Shown: positions 1 to 8,346 of the stretch, piece by piece
How the letters are laid out: each line of letters starts with the position of its first letter
Position numbering within the stretch: the stretch's first letter is position 1
Assembly (NCBI GenBank): GCA_031551635.1
Contig: JAVBNH010000024.1
Location: forward strand, 1-50,440
DNA length: 50,440 bases
Direction: 5' to 3'
From: JAVBNH01 sp031551635
GTDB taxonomy: Bacteria; Bacillota; Clostridia; Oscillospirales; Acutalibacteraceae
Notes under the pieces: model-generated
The model's database searches: none
The model's input: the letters and a program-made list of their open reading frames with translations, nothing else
What the model was told of the DNA's origin: nothing
Program-made: the position numbers and the translations under genes

Positions 1-1604
1 ACAATGCCGTCAATAACACCCTCTTCGGGCGGTGTCCAGTTGTAAGAAACTGAGCTCGAAACCTGACGGTACAGTGTCGCGGTGAAAAGATAGGCTTCCT
101 TGCCGCCGGTGTATATCTTTTTCTCAACGCCCGGTGTAAGCGGGTAAATATCCGCGTTCGGCAGGTCGTCAGGCGAGAGTGACTCACGTTTCAGTGCGAC
201 ATAGTATCTCGTGCTGTTTCCGGCAAGCGCGTCTGATACTTTAATATTCAGCACAGTGTTGCCGCCGTCACTATCGCCCGTGAGCTTATAGAATTTTTCA
301 TGTGTGGCATCCGCGCGGGGCGTGCCTGCGCCATAACCGCCGAGCGAAACCGTCCCGCCGCTAGGCAGAATGTCGGAATCATATTTTCTCATGCTCCATA
401 AATTGCCGCTAGCGGTGTTTTCGTCAGAGAACTTGAAAGTTTGTGAAACGCCTGTTTCATTGTAGACATTTCCGCCGTCACAGGCGAAATTTTCCATAAA
501 CATCCAGTAAAACTCTGCGAAGGAATCCCTGCCTCCCGCGCCGATACCCAGAGACTGTAAAACATCACCCCAGTTTTCATCCATGGTTTTCGCGTAAATC
601 TTGCTACGGTTTATGTCATACTGCTCGGCGGTCGCCGCCTGAGGGAAGGCTGAGGCGAAATAGGAATAAATGGTTTTTAAATAATTTCCGCCGGTCATTT
701 TGTTGAACATATACGACATTGAAACGCCTGTACCGTAGTTTTTCACGCCTCCAAGCGTCACAAAGTCGCTGTATGCGGCAGTCGATGCAGCATACGAATT
801 GACGGAAGCGGCTGACATTCTGCCGCCGATTGGAAGCTGTACTCCCGGCTGAACATAATACGAAAATACATATTCTGAAAGAGCTTCATTCATCCATGAA
901 AATTTCGGGTTCATCATATTTGAATAAAAGCCAAAACTCATGTCATACAGCAAATGCTGGAATTCATGCGCAAAAACACTGTAAACACCAAGCTTAACCG
1001 GAATAGGAATTGACGGCATACTGAGATTTATTACATCTAAATGGCTTCCCATCGGTGAATTAATATTAAAATCTGCATTTGAATAGAATCCGCCAACCCC
1101 AAGATGCGTTAAAGGATATATAACAACATTTAACATGCCGTCGTCGTCCACATCGCCGATATACGGAAACGCCGGAAGAGATGTTGCAACTTTTCTGTGC
1201 GCGTAGCTTGCAAATCCGGTTTCCCCGCTTGTCATACGCTCAAAAATACCGTCCATTGTATAAGCGATATTTCTTGCTTTCTCTTTTGACAAGTCGTCAA
1301 CCTGACAGGTATCAGTATGAGTGCTGCCGACAGCCGCATGAAAAGCGGCATCATCAAAAACCCAAACATTTATATACTTACCCTGTCCGATTAGTTCGGC
1401 TTTAACTGCAGCATAAGCAGTAGTAGTAATTTTCGCGCGCATCAGACGCACATCACCCAGCGTGAAGGGACCCTGCTTGAACGGGTCATCGAGCGTCTCC
1501 CCTGCTGCGTAAACATTCATCGGGATAGCGAAGGAAAGCAGGATAGAGAGAATCAATATTAATGCTGTCATGAATTTATATGTACTTTTAAGGAACATTT
1601 TCAT
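1..1604 (-). CDS. Secreted HEXXH zinc metallopeptidase, M30-like (3' end outside window)
   Basis: The open frame starts at 1604 behind a strong GGGAGG site and runs off the window, giving 534 codons so far. Residues 1-34 are a signal peptide: Lys at 3 and 6, a hydrophobic stretch, then a VYA-A cleavage region, so the product should be exported. The zinc-binding motif HEFQH lies at residues 213-217, followed by a NEALSE segment with Glu240, the usual place for the third ligand of gluzincins. HEFQH plus NEALSE is typical of hyicolysin-like M30 peptidases; that family assignment is from motif memory only. The C-terminal part shows a WTPP segment that could begin an accessory beta domain. The gene follows the 464-residue gene by 16 bp, so the two are probably co-transcribed. 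Substrate unknown. Confidence 0.8.
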   Translation of the reverse strand, partial: MKMFLKSTYKFMTALILILSILLSFAIPMNVYAAGETLDDPFKQGPFTLGDVRLMRAKITTTAYAAVKAELIGQGKYINVWVFDDAAFHAAVGSTHTDTCQVDDLSKEKARNIAYTMDGIFERMTSGETGFASYAHRKVATSLPAFPYIGDVDDDGMLNVVIYPLTHLGVGGFYSNADFNINSPMGSHLDVINLSMPSIPIPVKLGVYSVFAHEFQHLLYDMSFGFYSNMMNPKFSWMNEALSEYVFSYYVQPGVQLPIGGRMSAASVNSYAASTAAYSDFVTLGGVKNYGTGVSMSYMFNKMTGGNYLKTIYSYFASAFPQAATAEQYDINRSKIYAKTMDENWGDVLQSLGIGAGGRDSFAEFYWMFMENFACDGGNVYNETGVSQTFKFSDENTASGNLWSMRKYDSDILPSGGTVSLGGYGAGTPRADATHEKFYKLTGDSDGGNTVLNIKVSDALAGNSTRYYVALKRESLSPDDLPNADIYPLTPGVEKKIYTGGKEAYLFTATLYRQVSSSVSYNWTPPEEGVIDGI

Positions 1605-1620
1605 AATTTTCCTCCCGAAT

Positions 1621-3015
1621 TTATTCATCTTCAGAAATATATCCGTACATTCTGCCCAGCCAATAGCCGAAAAGATAATCATGTCCGTTGTATTCCATCA
1701 CGCCGTCCTCCTTCAGCTCGACCTCGTCAGGGTCGCCGTAGGGATTCTGCACGAAGGCTGACCAGTCCTTTTTTCGGCGGTCAATCGGAATCGGATATTC
1801 CTCAGGGAGCTTCGGCGTTTTCGGAGAGGGGTCAAATTTGAAGTCAAACATTTCCTCGTATTTTTTTATAGTACCGCTGTTCATTTTCATGTCGAGAGGG
1901 AAATATCTCAGGGTGTCCTTACATTTAACGGGAACCCTGTCCTCGTTTTCGCCGAGATAGTGCTTAAAAACAAAATTATAAATCGGAGTGCCCATGATTC
2001 TGACGCCATGGAATATATCATCACCGTTCCAGAAGGCTTTAACGCCTTCTACAAGTCCCGCGAAAATCCCCGGAACATTGTCGCCGACTTCTTTCCTGAA
2101 ACGGCTTTCTAAATAATCATAGGGCGTCATTCCGTTCGGCAGAACGACATTTTCCTTGCTGTAGCCATAGGCGAAGCAGCGCAGCCCTTGAAGCACAAGC
2201 GCGCGCAGCTCGCTGTCCTGCTCAAGCTCAAGCATCGGCAGCAGCTCCATGATATACATAACATTATCAGAATGATTCGAAATAACAGGAGGAAGCGGAA
2301 GCCACGATACAACAGAATAGTAGGCGCTTTTTTCCTCAATCGAGATTTTGCGGTAAAGCTCGCCGTATTTTTTATCCCCTGTCACATATTCGGCTATTTT
2401 TAGGTGTTGCAGCAGCAGGAAGCCGTGGAGGTGATCCTCCTCACTTGTGTGCGCAACGGTATAATTCCCCCAGCGTGTCATTTTACCGTTCACGCCGATA
2501 ATGCGGAAGCCGTCATTGATGACAGCGTCAATCAAATCCCTGACATTCCCCGCAATAAGAGCCTTTTCCGCGTCGTCAGAGGCAAGCTTATAGGCATAAT
2601 AGAAGCCGAAAAACACGCCGTCCATCTGGTCTGTGGAAACATCGTTGCTCCAGCGCACGCCCTGCTCCTCGTTGACATACCAGTCGCCGTCAGAAAAATT
2701 CGGATTGTCGAGCGGCCACCACGCGCGGGCGAGATGTCCCTTTTTGCCTGAAACATGGCAGAGCTTGTCGAGCCCCTGAAGCAACAGTGACACGGTTTTT
2801 TTGTCCTCGGGGTCCTTTGTCACCGAATACTTGAAAGAAAACACGGCGGTCATCATGCCCGTCATATAAGCGTCGTCCGGCATATTGTAGCTGATAAAGG
2901 GGTGTTCGGGTGTCGGATTTTTGAGCTTGCAAAGTATCTGACCCTCAAGATTAAAGCGGTCAAACAGGTCGTATTCAAAGATTTTTGCCTTCAGTGCCAT
3001 TGATAATTCCTTCAT
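1621..3015 (-). CDS. Uncharacterised helical-barrel-like protein, 464 aa
   Basis: I do not recognise a specific family. The protein is soluble, with no signal peptide or membrane segment. It is rich in aromatic residues and alternates amphipathic helices with conserved-looking turns (RWSNDVSTDQMDG, HTSEEDHLHG, GHDYLFGYWLGRMYG). That resembles (alpha/alpha)6-barrel sugar-active proteins, so an intracellular glycosidase- or lyase-like role is possible but unproven. An in-frame ATG exists at 3078 without a ribosome site. The ATG at 3015 has GAGGAAATT directly upstream, and a perfect TATAAT on the minus strand (3091-3096) would put the mRNA start near 3084, so 3015 is preferred. It is the first gene of an operon with the secreted metallopeptidase downstream. 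Confidence 0.65.
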   Translation of the reverse strand: MKELSMALKAKIFEYDLFDRFNLEGQILCKLKNPTPEHPFISYNMPDDAYMTGMMTAVFSFKYSVTKDPEDKKTVSLLLQGLDKLCHVSGKKGHLARAWWPLDNPNFSDGDWYVNEEQGVRWSNDVSTDQMDGVFFGFYYAYKLASDDAEKALIAGNVRDLIDAVINDGFRIIGVNGKMTRWGNYTVAHTSEEDHLHGFLLLQHLKIAEYVTGDKKYGELYRKISIEEKSAYYSVVSWLPLPPVISNHSDNVMYIMELLPMLELEQDSELRALVLQGLRCFAYGYSKENVVLPNGMTPYDYLESRFRKEVGDNVPGIFAGLVEGVKAFWNGDDIFHGVRIMGTPIYNFVFKHYLGENEDRVPVKCKDTLRYFPLDMKMNSGTIKKYEEMFDFKFDPSPKTPKLPEEYPIPIDRRKKDWSAFVQNPYGDPDEVELKEDGVMEYNGHDYLFGYWLGRMYGYISEDE

Positions 3016-3148
3016 AATTTCCTCTTTTCCCCGCAGCTGTCTTGCTGCAGAATATATTTTTTGATTAATGATTTCCATTGTATCACATACATTATAATTT
3101 TACTATTGTTTTACAAGATTTTTGCATTTTTTTATACAAAATTTTCTG

Positions 3149-3177
3149 TTGCGGGAAAAATTGTACTGTGTTATACT
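3149..3177 (+). promoter_or_regulatory. Sigma-A-type promoter for the response regulator gene
   Basis: TTGCGG (3149-3154) and TATACT (3172-3177) are separated by exactly 17 bp, with a predicted start near 3184 and the coding start at 3202. On the opposite strand a TATAAT at 3091-3096 could serve the divergent minus-strand operon, but its -35 region is weak. Confidence 0.65.
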
Positions 3178-3201
3178 GTCGTTAAGATTGGATGTGATAA
3201 A

Positions 3202-3885
3202 ATGCCGGTTCCGGTTTTGCTTATTGAAGATAACGAGCAGCTCGCGAAATATATCTGTGAATATCTTGCCGCTTATGAGTACAGTGTGCATATTCTCAGC
3301 GATTACGATGTGGTGACAAAAACTGTTGAGCAGTTATGCCCGAGGCTTGTTCTGCTTGATATTAATCTGCCGAAATTCGACGGCTTTTATTTCCTGAAGC
3401 TTATAAAAAAGCATTTCAATATTCCTGTTATAATAATTTCAGCGAGGAGTGCTGACGCAGAGCAGATTCGCGGTATCGAGGAGGGGGCGGACGACTATAT
3501 CGTCAAGCCATTTTCCATCGGCGTACTGACTGCAAAAATAAATTCTCTCTTGAAAAAGTCCGCCGCCGAAAACTCTCTGAGCGCCGGCGGTTTATCGCTT
3601 AGTTCTTCTACAATGCAGCTCCTTTTTAAGGATAATATCTGCGATTTAAGCAAAAACGAATTCAGGATTCTAAGGCTTTTCATGCGCAATACCGGACAGA
3701 TAGTCACCCGTGAGCAGATTCTCGAGGAGCTTTGGGACGACAGCGATTTTATTGACGACAACACCCTGAGCGTAAACATCAACCGCGTGCGCAAAAAGCT
3801 GGGCGACCTCGGCGACTGCGGAACTATCACGACAAAAAGAGGTGTAGGCTATGTCTTTGAAGCGGCTGCTATTGGGAACACTTAA
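3202..3885 (+). CDS. OmpR/PhoB-family response regulator (BceR-like)
   Basis: A 227-residue two-domain regulator. The N-terminal receiver domain carries the acidic pair in LLIEDN, the phospho-acceptor Asp53 in LVLLDINLPKFDG, and the VKPF lysine. The C-terminal winged helix (about residues 130-225) ends in the family's NINRVRKKLG and RGVGYVF segments. The frame is open further upstream, but MPVPVLLIEDN at 3202 is the normal family start and lies just after the promoter. It overlaps the kinase gene by 35 bp, so the two are translationally linked. Context with a BceAB-type transporter downstream argues that it activates that transporter; the direct repeats at 5019-5037 are the likely target. Start and domain calls are firm; the BceR label is inference from neighbours. 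Confidence 0.92.
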   Translation: MPVPVLLIEDNEQLAKYICEYLAAYEYSVHILSDYDVVTKTVEQLCPRLVLLDINLPKFDGFYFLKLIKKHFNIPVIIISARSADAEQIRGIEEGADDYIVKPFSIGVLTAKINSLLKKSAAENSLSAGGLSLSSSTMQLLFKDNICDLSKNEFRILRLFMRNTGQIVTREQILEELWDDSDFIDDNTLSVNINRVRKKLGDLGDCGTITTKRGVGYVFEAAAIGNT

Positions 3886-4837
3886 CGGTGAACGCTTTGC
3901 GATTATCGCAATGCTGATAAACACCGCTGTTTTAATAGTTGTTTTCAATCTGATGATGAAGGAGCTCAGCGTAATTTACCCGCTGAGCATAGAATTTTTT
4001 GTTCTTTTCTGGTATTTGGTTTATAAAGGGTTTAGACTATATTCATATAGCGAAAAAATAGCAGATGCGACGGCGGACGGAAGCGGGAATTTTTCCGCAA
4101 TAGATAACGCCTCGGACTGTTTTGATGAGCAGCTTGCGCTGCATGCGATTGCAGAGCTTCACCGGAGCTATAACGACCGGATAAACGAGCTTAGCGACCG
4201 GTTAAATAGCCGGAACGACATGTTTTCACAGTTTGTGCACAACATGAAATCCTCAGTTTCGGTTATTTCCCTCGCCTGTGAAAAACAGTCCCGGGACTCT
4301 CTTGCCGACATCACGCACGAAAATGAAAAGCTGAAGCAAAACCTTGAGCAGACATTGAATGTATTGCGTATCGATGATTTTACCAACGACTACATTCCCG
4401 CTCAAGTGGATTTATCTAAGCTTCTTCGGGAATGCGTTAACGACAAAAAACGTGATTTTATTTATAGCGAGGTTTATCCGAAATTTTCCGGTGGCGAGAG
4501 CTTTGTTTACACCGACAGTAAGTGGTGCAAATACATAATCTCTCAGCTTATATCAAACGCCGTAAAATACAGCTCAGCAGGCAAATCCGTATACTTCGAA
4601 ATAACTCAGGCAGAGGGCAGGACGGTTCTCTCAATCAAAGACGAGGGTATCGGCATCTCACAGGAGGATCTTCCGCGTGTATTTGATTTATTTTTTACCG
4701 GCTCAAACGGCAGGCAAAACAGTGAGTCAACAGGTATAGGGCTTGCGATGGTGCAGCATGTTTGCAAAAAGCTCTCTCATGAGATTTCGGTTGAGTCGGA
4801 AAAAGACAAGGGAACTACCGTTAAGATAATTTTTTAA
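3851..4837 (+). CDS. Membrane histidine kinase, intramembrane-sensing (BceS-like)
   Basis: 328 residues. Two transmembrane helices lie in the first ~65 residues with almost no loop between them, the hallmark of intramembrane-sensing kinases that read out an ABC transporter rather than binding ligand outside. The phospho-acceptor is His130 in FVHNMKSSVSVI; where BceS relatives usually have K-T-P two to four residues after the His, this protein has K-S-S, so the conserved proline is missing. The ATPase domain has the N box (ISQLISNAVKYS), G1 box (DEGIGI), F box (FDLFF) and G2 box (STGIGLAM). The start at 3851 has AGAGGTG upstream inside the regulator gene. Partner: the response regulator at 3202. 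Confidence 0.9.
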   Translation: MSLKRLLLGTLNGERFAIIAMLINTAVLIVVFNLMMKELSVIYPLSIEFFVLFWYLVYKGFRLYSYSEKIADATADGSGNFSAIDNASDCFDEQLALHAIAELHRSYNDRINELSDRLNSRNDMFSQFVHNMKSSVSVISLACEKQSRDSLADITHENEKLKQNLEQTLNVLRIDDFTNDYIPAQVDLSKLLRECVNDKKRDFIYSEVYPKFSGGESFVYTDSKWCKYIISQLISNAVKYSSAGKSVYFEITQAEGRTVLSIKDEGIGISQEDLPRVFDLFFTGSNGRQNSESTGIGLAMVQHVCKKLSHEISVESEKDKGTTVKIIF

Positions 4838-4860
4838 GTACATCTCTTTATTACCTTAGT

Positions 4861-5005
4861 ACTTTAGTGGGCTGAAAGCTCAATAAAAAACAAGACTTGG
4901 GTTGTGGGTTTGGCAAGCCAAGCCCATGATAGCACCTTAGTGGGCTGAAAGCTCAACAAAAAAAAGACGTGGGTTGTGGGCTTGGCTTGCCAAGCCCACG
5001 ATAGC
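4861..5005 (+). repeat. Two tandem copies of a ~72-bp two-hairpin repeat
   Basis: Copy 1 is 4861-4933 and copy 2 is 4934-5005; both begin CTTAGTGGGCTGAAAGCTC (copy 1 with one change) and end in CA(T/C)GATAGC. Each unit holds a small palindrome (GAGCT-GAA-AGCTC type) and a second stem, GGGCTTGGC with GCCAAGCCC around a 2-nt loop. A third copy lies inverted at 19804-19880. In copy 1 one stem pair is changed from C-G to U-G, which keeps pairing only if the plus strand is the RNA. The array fills most of the gap between the kinase and the transporter promoter. Confidence 0.85.
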
Positions 5006-5018
5006 TAAGATTACAAAT

Positions 5019-5074
5019 ATGTAAGCTAAATGTAAGCCTTATCGATTTGTTCGGTGAGGCTTTCTGTGTATAAT
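5019..5074 (+). promoter_or_regulatory. Candidate response-regulator direct repeats plus promoter for the BceAB-like genes
   Basis: ATGTAAGC occurs at 5019-5026 and 5030-5037, an 11-bp spacing (about one helical turn) typical of OmpR-family dimer sites. The upstream half also forms TTACA-N4-TGTAA (5011-5024). Just downstream is a poor -35 (TTTGTT, 5046-5051), 17 bp, and a perfect TATAAT (5069-5074). A weak -35 next to direct repeats fits activator-dependent transcription. Confidence 0.6.
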
Positions 5075-5079
5075 AAGTT

Positions 5080-5114
5080 TAGATATTAGACATTAGATTG
5101 TAGACATTAGATAA
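5080..5114 (+). repeat. Heptad tandem repeat, TAGANNN x5
   Basis: Five consecutive 7-bp units, each beginning TAGA: TAGATAT, TAGACAT, TAGATTG, TAGACAT, TAGATAA. It lies in the 5' leader of the BceA-like gene, between the promoter and the ribosome site. Confidence 0.85.
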
Positions 5115-5164
5115 TGGTTGCTGTAAAGTCCAATAACTGAAAATATAATAAAAGAGGGGTATAA

Positions 5165-5926
5165 ATGAAAGAAATAATCACAGCTCAGGACTTGACAAAA
5201 ACCTACCGTTCCTTTAAGGGTGCGGGTGAGGTCAAGGCACTTGACGGTATTAAGCTGGAGGTCTGCGAAGGGGAATTTATCGGCATCATGGGTCCCTCCG
5301 GCAGCGGCAAAACCACACTGCTCAATATTCTTTCAGGCATAGATAATGCAAGCTCAGGCACGGCAATCATCGACAACAAGGACATCTCAAAGATGAAAAA
5401 ATCTGAACTTGCACTTTTCAGAAGGAGAAATATAGGCTATATTTTTCAAGATTTCAACCTGCTTGACAGCCTGACACTAAAAGAAAATATCGCCCTGCCA
5501 CTGATTCTTGACCGCGTGAAACCGGATGAAATCGAGCATCGGGTGAATGAGCTGATGGCATTTTTCGGCGTTGAGGATATTGCAAGCAAGTACCAGTATA
5601 ATGTTTCCGGCGGTCAGAAACAGAGAATCGCCGCCGCTCGCGCTCTCGCAGTCAACCCTTCGGTCTGCTTTGCCGATGAGCCGACAGGTAATCTCGACTC
5701 AAAATCCGCTTCCAATATCATGTCCATGCTCAGCATGATGAACGAAAAAAGAAATGCCACGATTCTGATGGTGACGCATGACGCCTTTGCCGCCTCCTAT
5801 TGCAAAAGGATAATTTTCATTAAGGACGGCAAGGTCAATATGCAAATAACCAGCAGCGGCGACAGAAAGGCATTTTTTGATAAAATTCTCGAAACAGTGA
5901 GCATAATCGGAGGCGATAACGTTTGA
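5165..5926 (+). CDS. ABC transporter ATP-binding protein, BceA-like
   Basis: 253 residues, the usual length for the ATPase of the peptide-7 (BceAB) exporter family. Walker A is GPSGSGKT at 43-50, the Q loop lies near 94, the signature VSGGQKQR is 147-154, Walker B VCFADE is 167-172 with the D-loop TGNLDSK, and the switch His is in VTHD. It couples ATP hydrolysis to the large permease at 6033 and, in this family, confers resistance to cell-wall-active peptides such as bacitracin-like compounds while signalling to the kinase. Start: ATG behind AGAGGGG. The exact peptide substrate cannot be read from sequence. Confidence 0.92.
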   Translation: MKEIITAQDLTKTYRSFKGAGEVKALDGIKLEVCEGEFIGIMGPSGSGKTTLLNILSGIDNASSGTAIIDNKDISKMKKSELALFRRRNIGYIFQDFNLLDSLTLKENIALPLILDRVKPDEIEHRVNELMAFFGVEDIASKYQYNVSGGQKQRIAAARALAVNPSVCFADEPTGNLDSKSASNIMSMLSMMNEKRNATILMVTHDAFAASYCKRIIFIKDGKVNMQITSSGDRKAFFDKILETVSIIGGDNV

Positions 5927-5947
5927 ATAAATTCAAACTCAGCAGCC

Positions 5948-6043
5948 ATGTTTCATGAGTCAGGTTACAGGATTGTCGGAATCGCTTTGCTATTAATTAT
6001 TTTCACAAATCAAAATTGGAAGGTGAAAACGTTTGAGCTTTAA
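5948..6043 (+). other. Gap in the ABC operon with a 31-codon hydrophobic open frame
   Basis: BceA/BceB pairs usually sit a few bases apart; here 106 bp separate them. The gap holds an ATG frame (5948-6043) encoding a short peptide with one hydrophobic segment (GIALLLIIF) and no clear ribosome site. Both the end of the ATPase gene and the start of the permease gene share the string AACGTTTGA (TTG start inside), so the gap looks like a duplicated or displaced junction. Whether the peptide is made is unknown. Confidence 0.25.
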
Positions 6044-8138
6044 AGATATAACATTTAAAAATCTAAAATATAATATGAAGCGTTTTATTTCGTACTTTTT
6101 TGTAAACAGCTTTATAGTTTCTGTGCTTTTCATGTATGGAAGCCTGCTGTTTAACGATATTTTGAATGAGGATGCTGCGATTAAGTCCTCGAAATCGCTT
6201 ATTGCCATGTCTGCTGTCGGCATACTCGTTTTCAGCGTGGTTTTTCTCAGCTATACGGGAATTTATTTCGTCAAAAGCCGCGGCAGAGAGATGGGTGTCT
6301 ACCTCACCCTCGGCATGACCACGCGTGACCTCTCGCGTATGGTTATTCTCGAAAGCTCAGTTGTATCAATGCTTTCGGCGTTGCTCGGCGTTTTTTCCGG
6401 GCTTCTCTTCTCGCGTTTGTTTTATCTCGCGCTCGGCAGGGTACTGGCTTTGGAAAAGGATATTTATTTTATAAACTACAAAACCTTCCTGCTCAGTGTT
6501 GGAGTTTTCGCGGCGATTTTCCTCTTCAACGCGGTCTTTGTAAGTATTTTTATCCGCAAGCTTTCAATCGTTGAGATAACAAAATCGTCAAAAACAAGCG
6601 GAATATCAAATCAGAGCCCAATAATCGGAATTATTGCTTTTATTGTTTTGAGTTTTTCACTCTGGTTTTTATATGCAATAGTTAACGGTTTTAATTTTGT
6701 CAAGGACATTATCCGCGACTACCCGATAGCTACGAATATAGTTGTGATGCTCTCAATTCTTGTTTCGCTTTTCTTCGTTATCGGCTCTGTTGTTTCGAGT
6801 GTGAGATATATCCTGCAGAAATTTCCCGCCGTTTATAACAGGAATATTCTGCTCCTCTCCGGTCTTTCGCACCGCTTTTTGTCCTACAGGGTCTCACTCT
6901 ACTGCGTTTCGATGCTTATCGCACTCGCCGTTTTTTTCATCGGTAACGGTATGTCTTTTTATAATTATACCGACATGACATTTGACTACAAGCTCCCCTA
7001 TGACATCATGGTTGAGCGGCGCGGCAAAATGAATGAGACTTCAAATGAGGAGCTGGCGGGAATAATCAATGAAAACGGGGGCGAAAGTGAAAAAATCGAG
7101 AGCTTCTATTATCTCGATTCGGGCAGCTACAGGGAGCTTCACGAGAGGGATAACCTCTTTGTCAGCTTCAATATGCCGTCATATCTCGTAAAGCTTTCAG
7201 ATTATAACCGGCTTTCCGCGCAGAATATCACACTTGAGGATGACGAGTTGCTCATAGCTTACAATCAGGAGGGGCTGGCTGCGGAAAAAACGAATTTTGA
7301 CACCACGCTTGTCGTGGAGCCGCTTGCGGCGGCTGCGAAACGCTCGGAAAATCTGCGAACAGAGAATCTCTCAAAAAACGACTTCGAACAGCAGCTACCG
7401 GAAGGCGGATATATAAAATTCACCTCGAATAAGACAAGTCAGGTTTTTTCACCTATAGTCAACTCCTACGGTGTAATTGAATTTCAGAGCGTTATGATGA
7501 ATGTAGTGAGTGACGAGGTCTATGAAAGGCTTAAGGGCTCTCAGGATAATGAAATCACGCTGATAAATCTGAGCGGGAGCGGTTATGATAATATTTTCGA
7601 GGGGATTATTTCTCTCCTGAAGCAAAAAAATGTCGCCGCCGGTTTTCTCAGCGACGAAAATGAAGATGTTTGGGATATTTACGCCTTTGATTACGGCAGC
7701 AAGGACGAGATAAAAAACCTGCGTCCTATATCAAAGGAGGAGCGATTTGAAATAAGCTTCAGAGCAAACGCGTTTTTGCTGTTCGCCTTGTCCTTCCTCG
7801 GTATTCTATTTCTCGTCTCGTCCTTTATCGTGCTTTATTATAAGCTGCTGAGCGATGTTAACGAGGAAGCTTCCCAGATTGACCTGCTGAAAAAGATCGG
7901 AATAACTGCTGAGGAATGCCGGAAATACCTGAAAAAGCATCTCGGAATAATTTTTTTCGCGCCTCTGCTTTTCGGCGGCAGCATAGGACTGTATATGGTA
8001 AACAATTTTGTGTCCTTCACCACTCTGAGAGGCGCGCTGATGCTGAGGGTCACGCTGATGTTTGCAGTTGTATCACTTGTTAATGTGGCTCTCTACTTTT
8101 CGCTTAAAAAGAAATTTTTTGAGGAGATAGGTATTTAG
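6033..8138 (+). CDS. ABC transporter permease, BceB-like (FtsX/MacB fold)
   Basis: 701 residues with a TTG start (6033-6035) behind GGAAGGTG. The layout matches BceB: N-terminal helix (~20-40), a cluster of helices to ~residue 310, a large extracytoplasmic domain of about 230 residues (~320-570), and C-terminal helices including the FLLFALSFLGILFLVSSFIVLYY segment and a final hairpin. The extracytoplasmic domain is the expected peptide-recognition and kinase-signalling part. The stop codon TAG at 8136-8138 is also the first unit of a heptad repeat array. Family identity is firm; the ligand is not known. Confidence 0.9.
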   Translation: MSFKDITFKNLKYNMKRFISYFFVNSFIVSVLFMYGSLLFNDILNEDAAIKSSKSLIAMSAVGILVFSVVFLSYTGIYFVKSRGREMGVYLTLGMTTRDLSRMVILESSVVSMLSALLGVFSGLLFSRLFYLALGRVLALEKDIYFINYKTFLLSVGVFAAIFLFNAVFVSIFIRKLSIVEITKSSKTSGISNQSPIIGIIAFIVLSFSLWFLYAIVNGFNFVKDIIRDYPIATNIVVMLSILVSLFFVIGSVVSSVRYILQKFPAVYNRNILLLSGLSHRFLSYRVSLYCVSMLIALAVFFIGNGMSFYNYTDMTFDYKLPYDIMVERRGKMNETSNEELAGIINENGGESEKIESFYYLDSGSYRELHERDNLFVSFNMPSYLVKLSDYNRLSAQNITLEDDELLIAYNQEGLAAEKTNFDTTLVVEPLAAAAKRSENLRTENLSKNDFEQQLPEGGYIKFTSNKTSQVFSPIVNSYGVIEFQSVMMNVVSDEVYERLKGSQDNEITLINLSGSGYDNIFEGIISLLKQKNVAAGFLSDENEDVWDIYAFDYGSKDEIKNLRPISKEERFEISFRANAFLLFALSFLGILFLVSSFIVLYYKLLSDVNEEASQIDLLKKIGITAEECRKYLKKHLGIIFFAPLLFGGSIGLYMVNNFVSFTTLRGALMLRVTLMFAVVSLVNVALYFSLKKKFFEEIGI

Positions 8139-8177
8139 ACAGTAGATGGTAGACTGCAGATTGTAGACTGTAGATTA
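8136..8177 (+). repeat. Heptad tandem repeat, TAGANNN x6
   Basis: Six 7-bp units: TAGACAG, TAGATGG, TAGACTG, CAGATTG, TAGACTG, TAGATTA. It begins with the permease stop codon and ends exactly where the hairpin element at 8178 starts. Confidence 0.85.
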
Positions 8178-8288
8178 AGGTCGCGCATTTATCACTATGT
8201 GGAAATAAAATACTAGTTCGTGTGGTGATTATATTATAATCGTCCGCGTCCAGAGAGTATAATGAATATTAATGCTTATCTGCGACCT
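8178..8288. other. 111-bp hairpin-forming element bracketed by heptad arrays
   Basis: The element is closed by AGGTCGC (8178-8184) and GCGACCT (8282-8288). The pairing continues with GCATT (8185-8189) and AATGC (8271-8275) after a 6-nt bulge, and an inner pair ATCAC (8191-8195) with GTGAT (8225-8229). No open frame of note. Heptad arrays touch both ends without a gap. It could be a small non-autonomous mobile element or a structured RNA. Confidence 0.5.
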
Positions 8289-8323
8289 CTTCCAACATCC
8301 AAAATCTAATATCCAAAATCATT
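8289..8323 (-). repeat. Heptad tandem repeat, (N)ATCYAA x5
   Basis: Five 7-bp units: CTTCCAA, CATCCAA, AATCTAA, TATCCAA, AATCATT. Read on the minus strand they are TTGGATG/TTAGATT-like, so this array is inverted relative to the one at 8136-8177. Confidence 0.75.
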
Positions 8324-8346
8324 ATTTACAAGGGGCGAAAGTTGAA

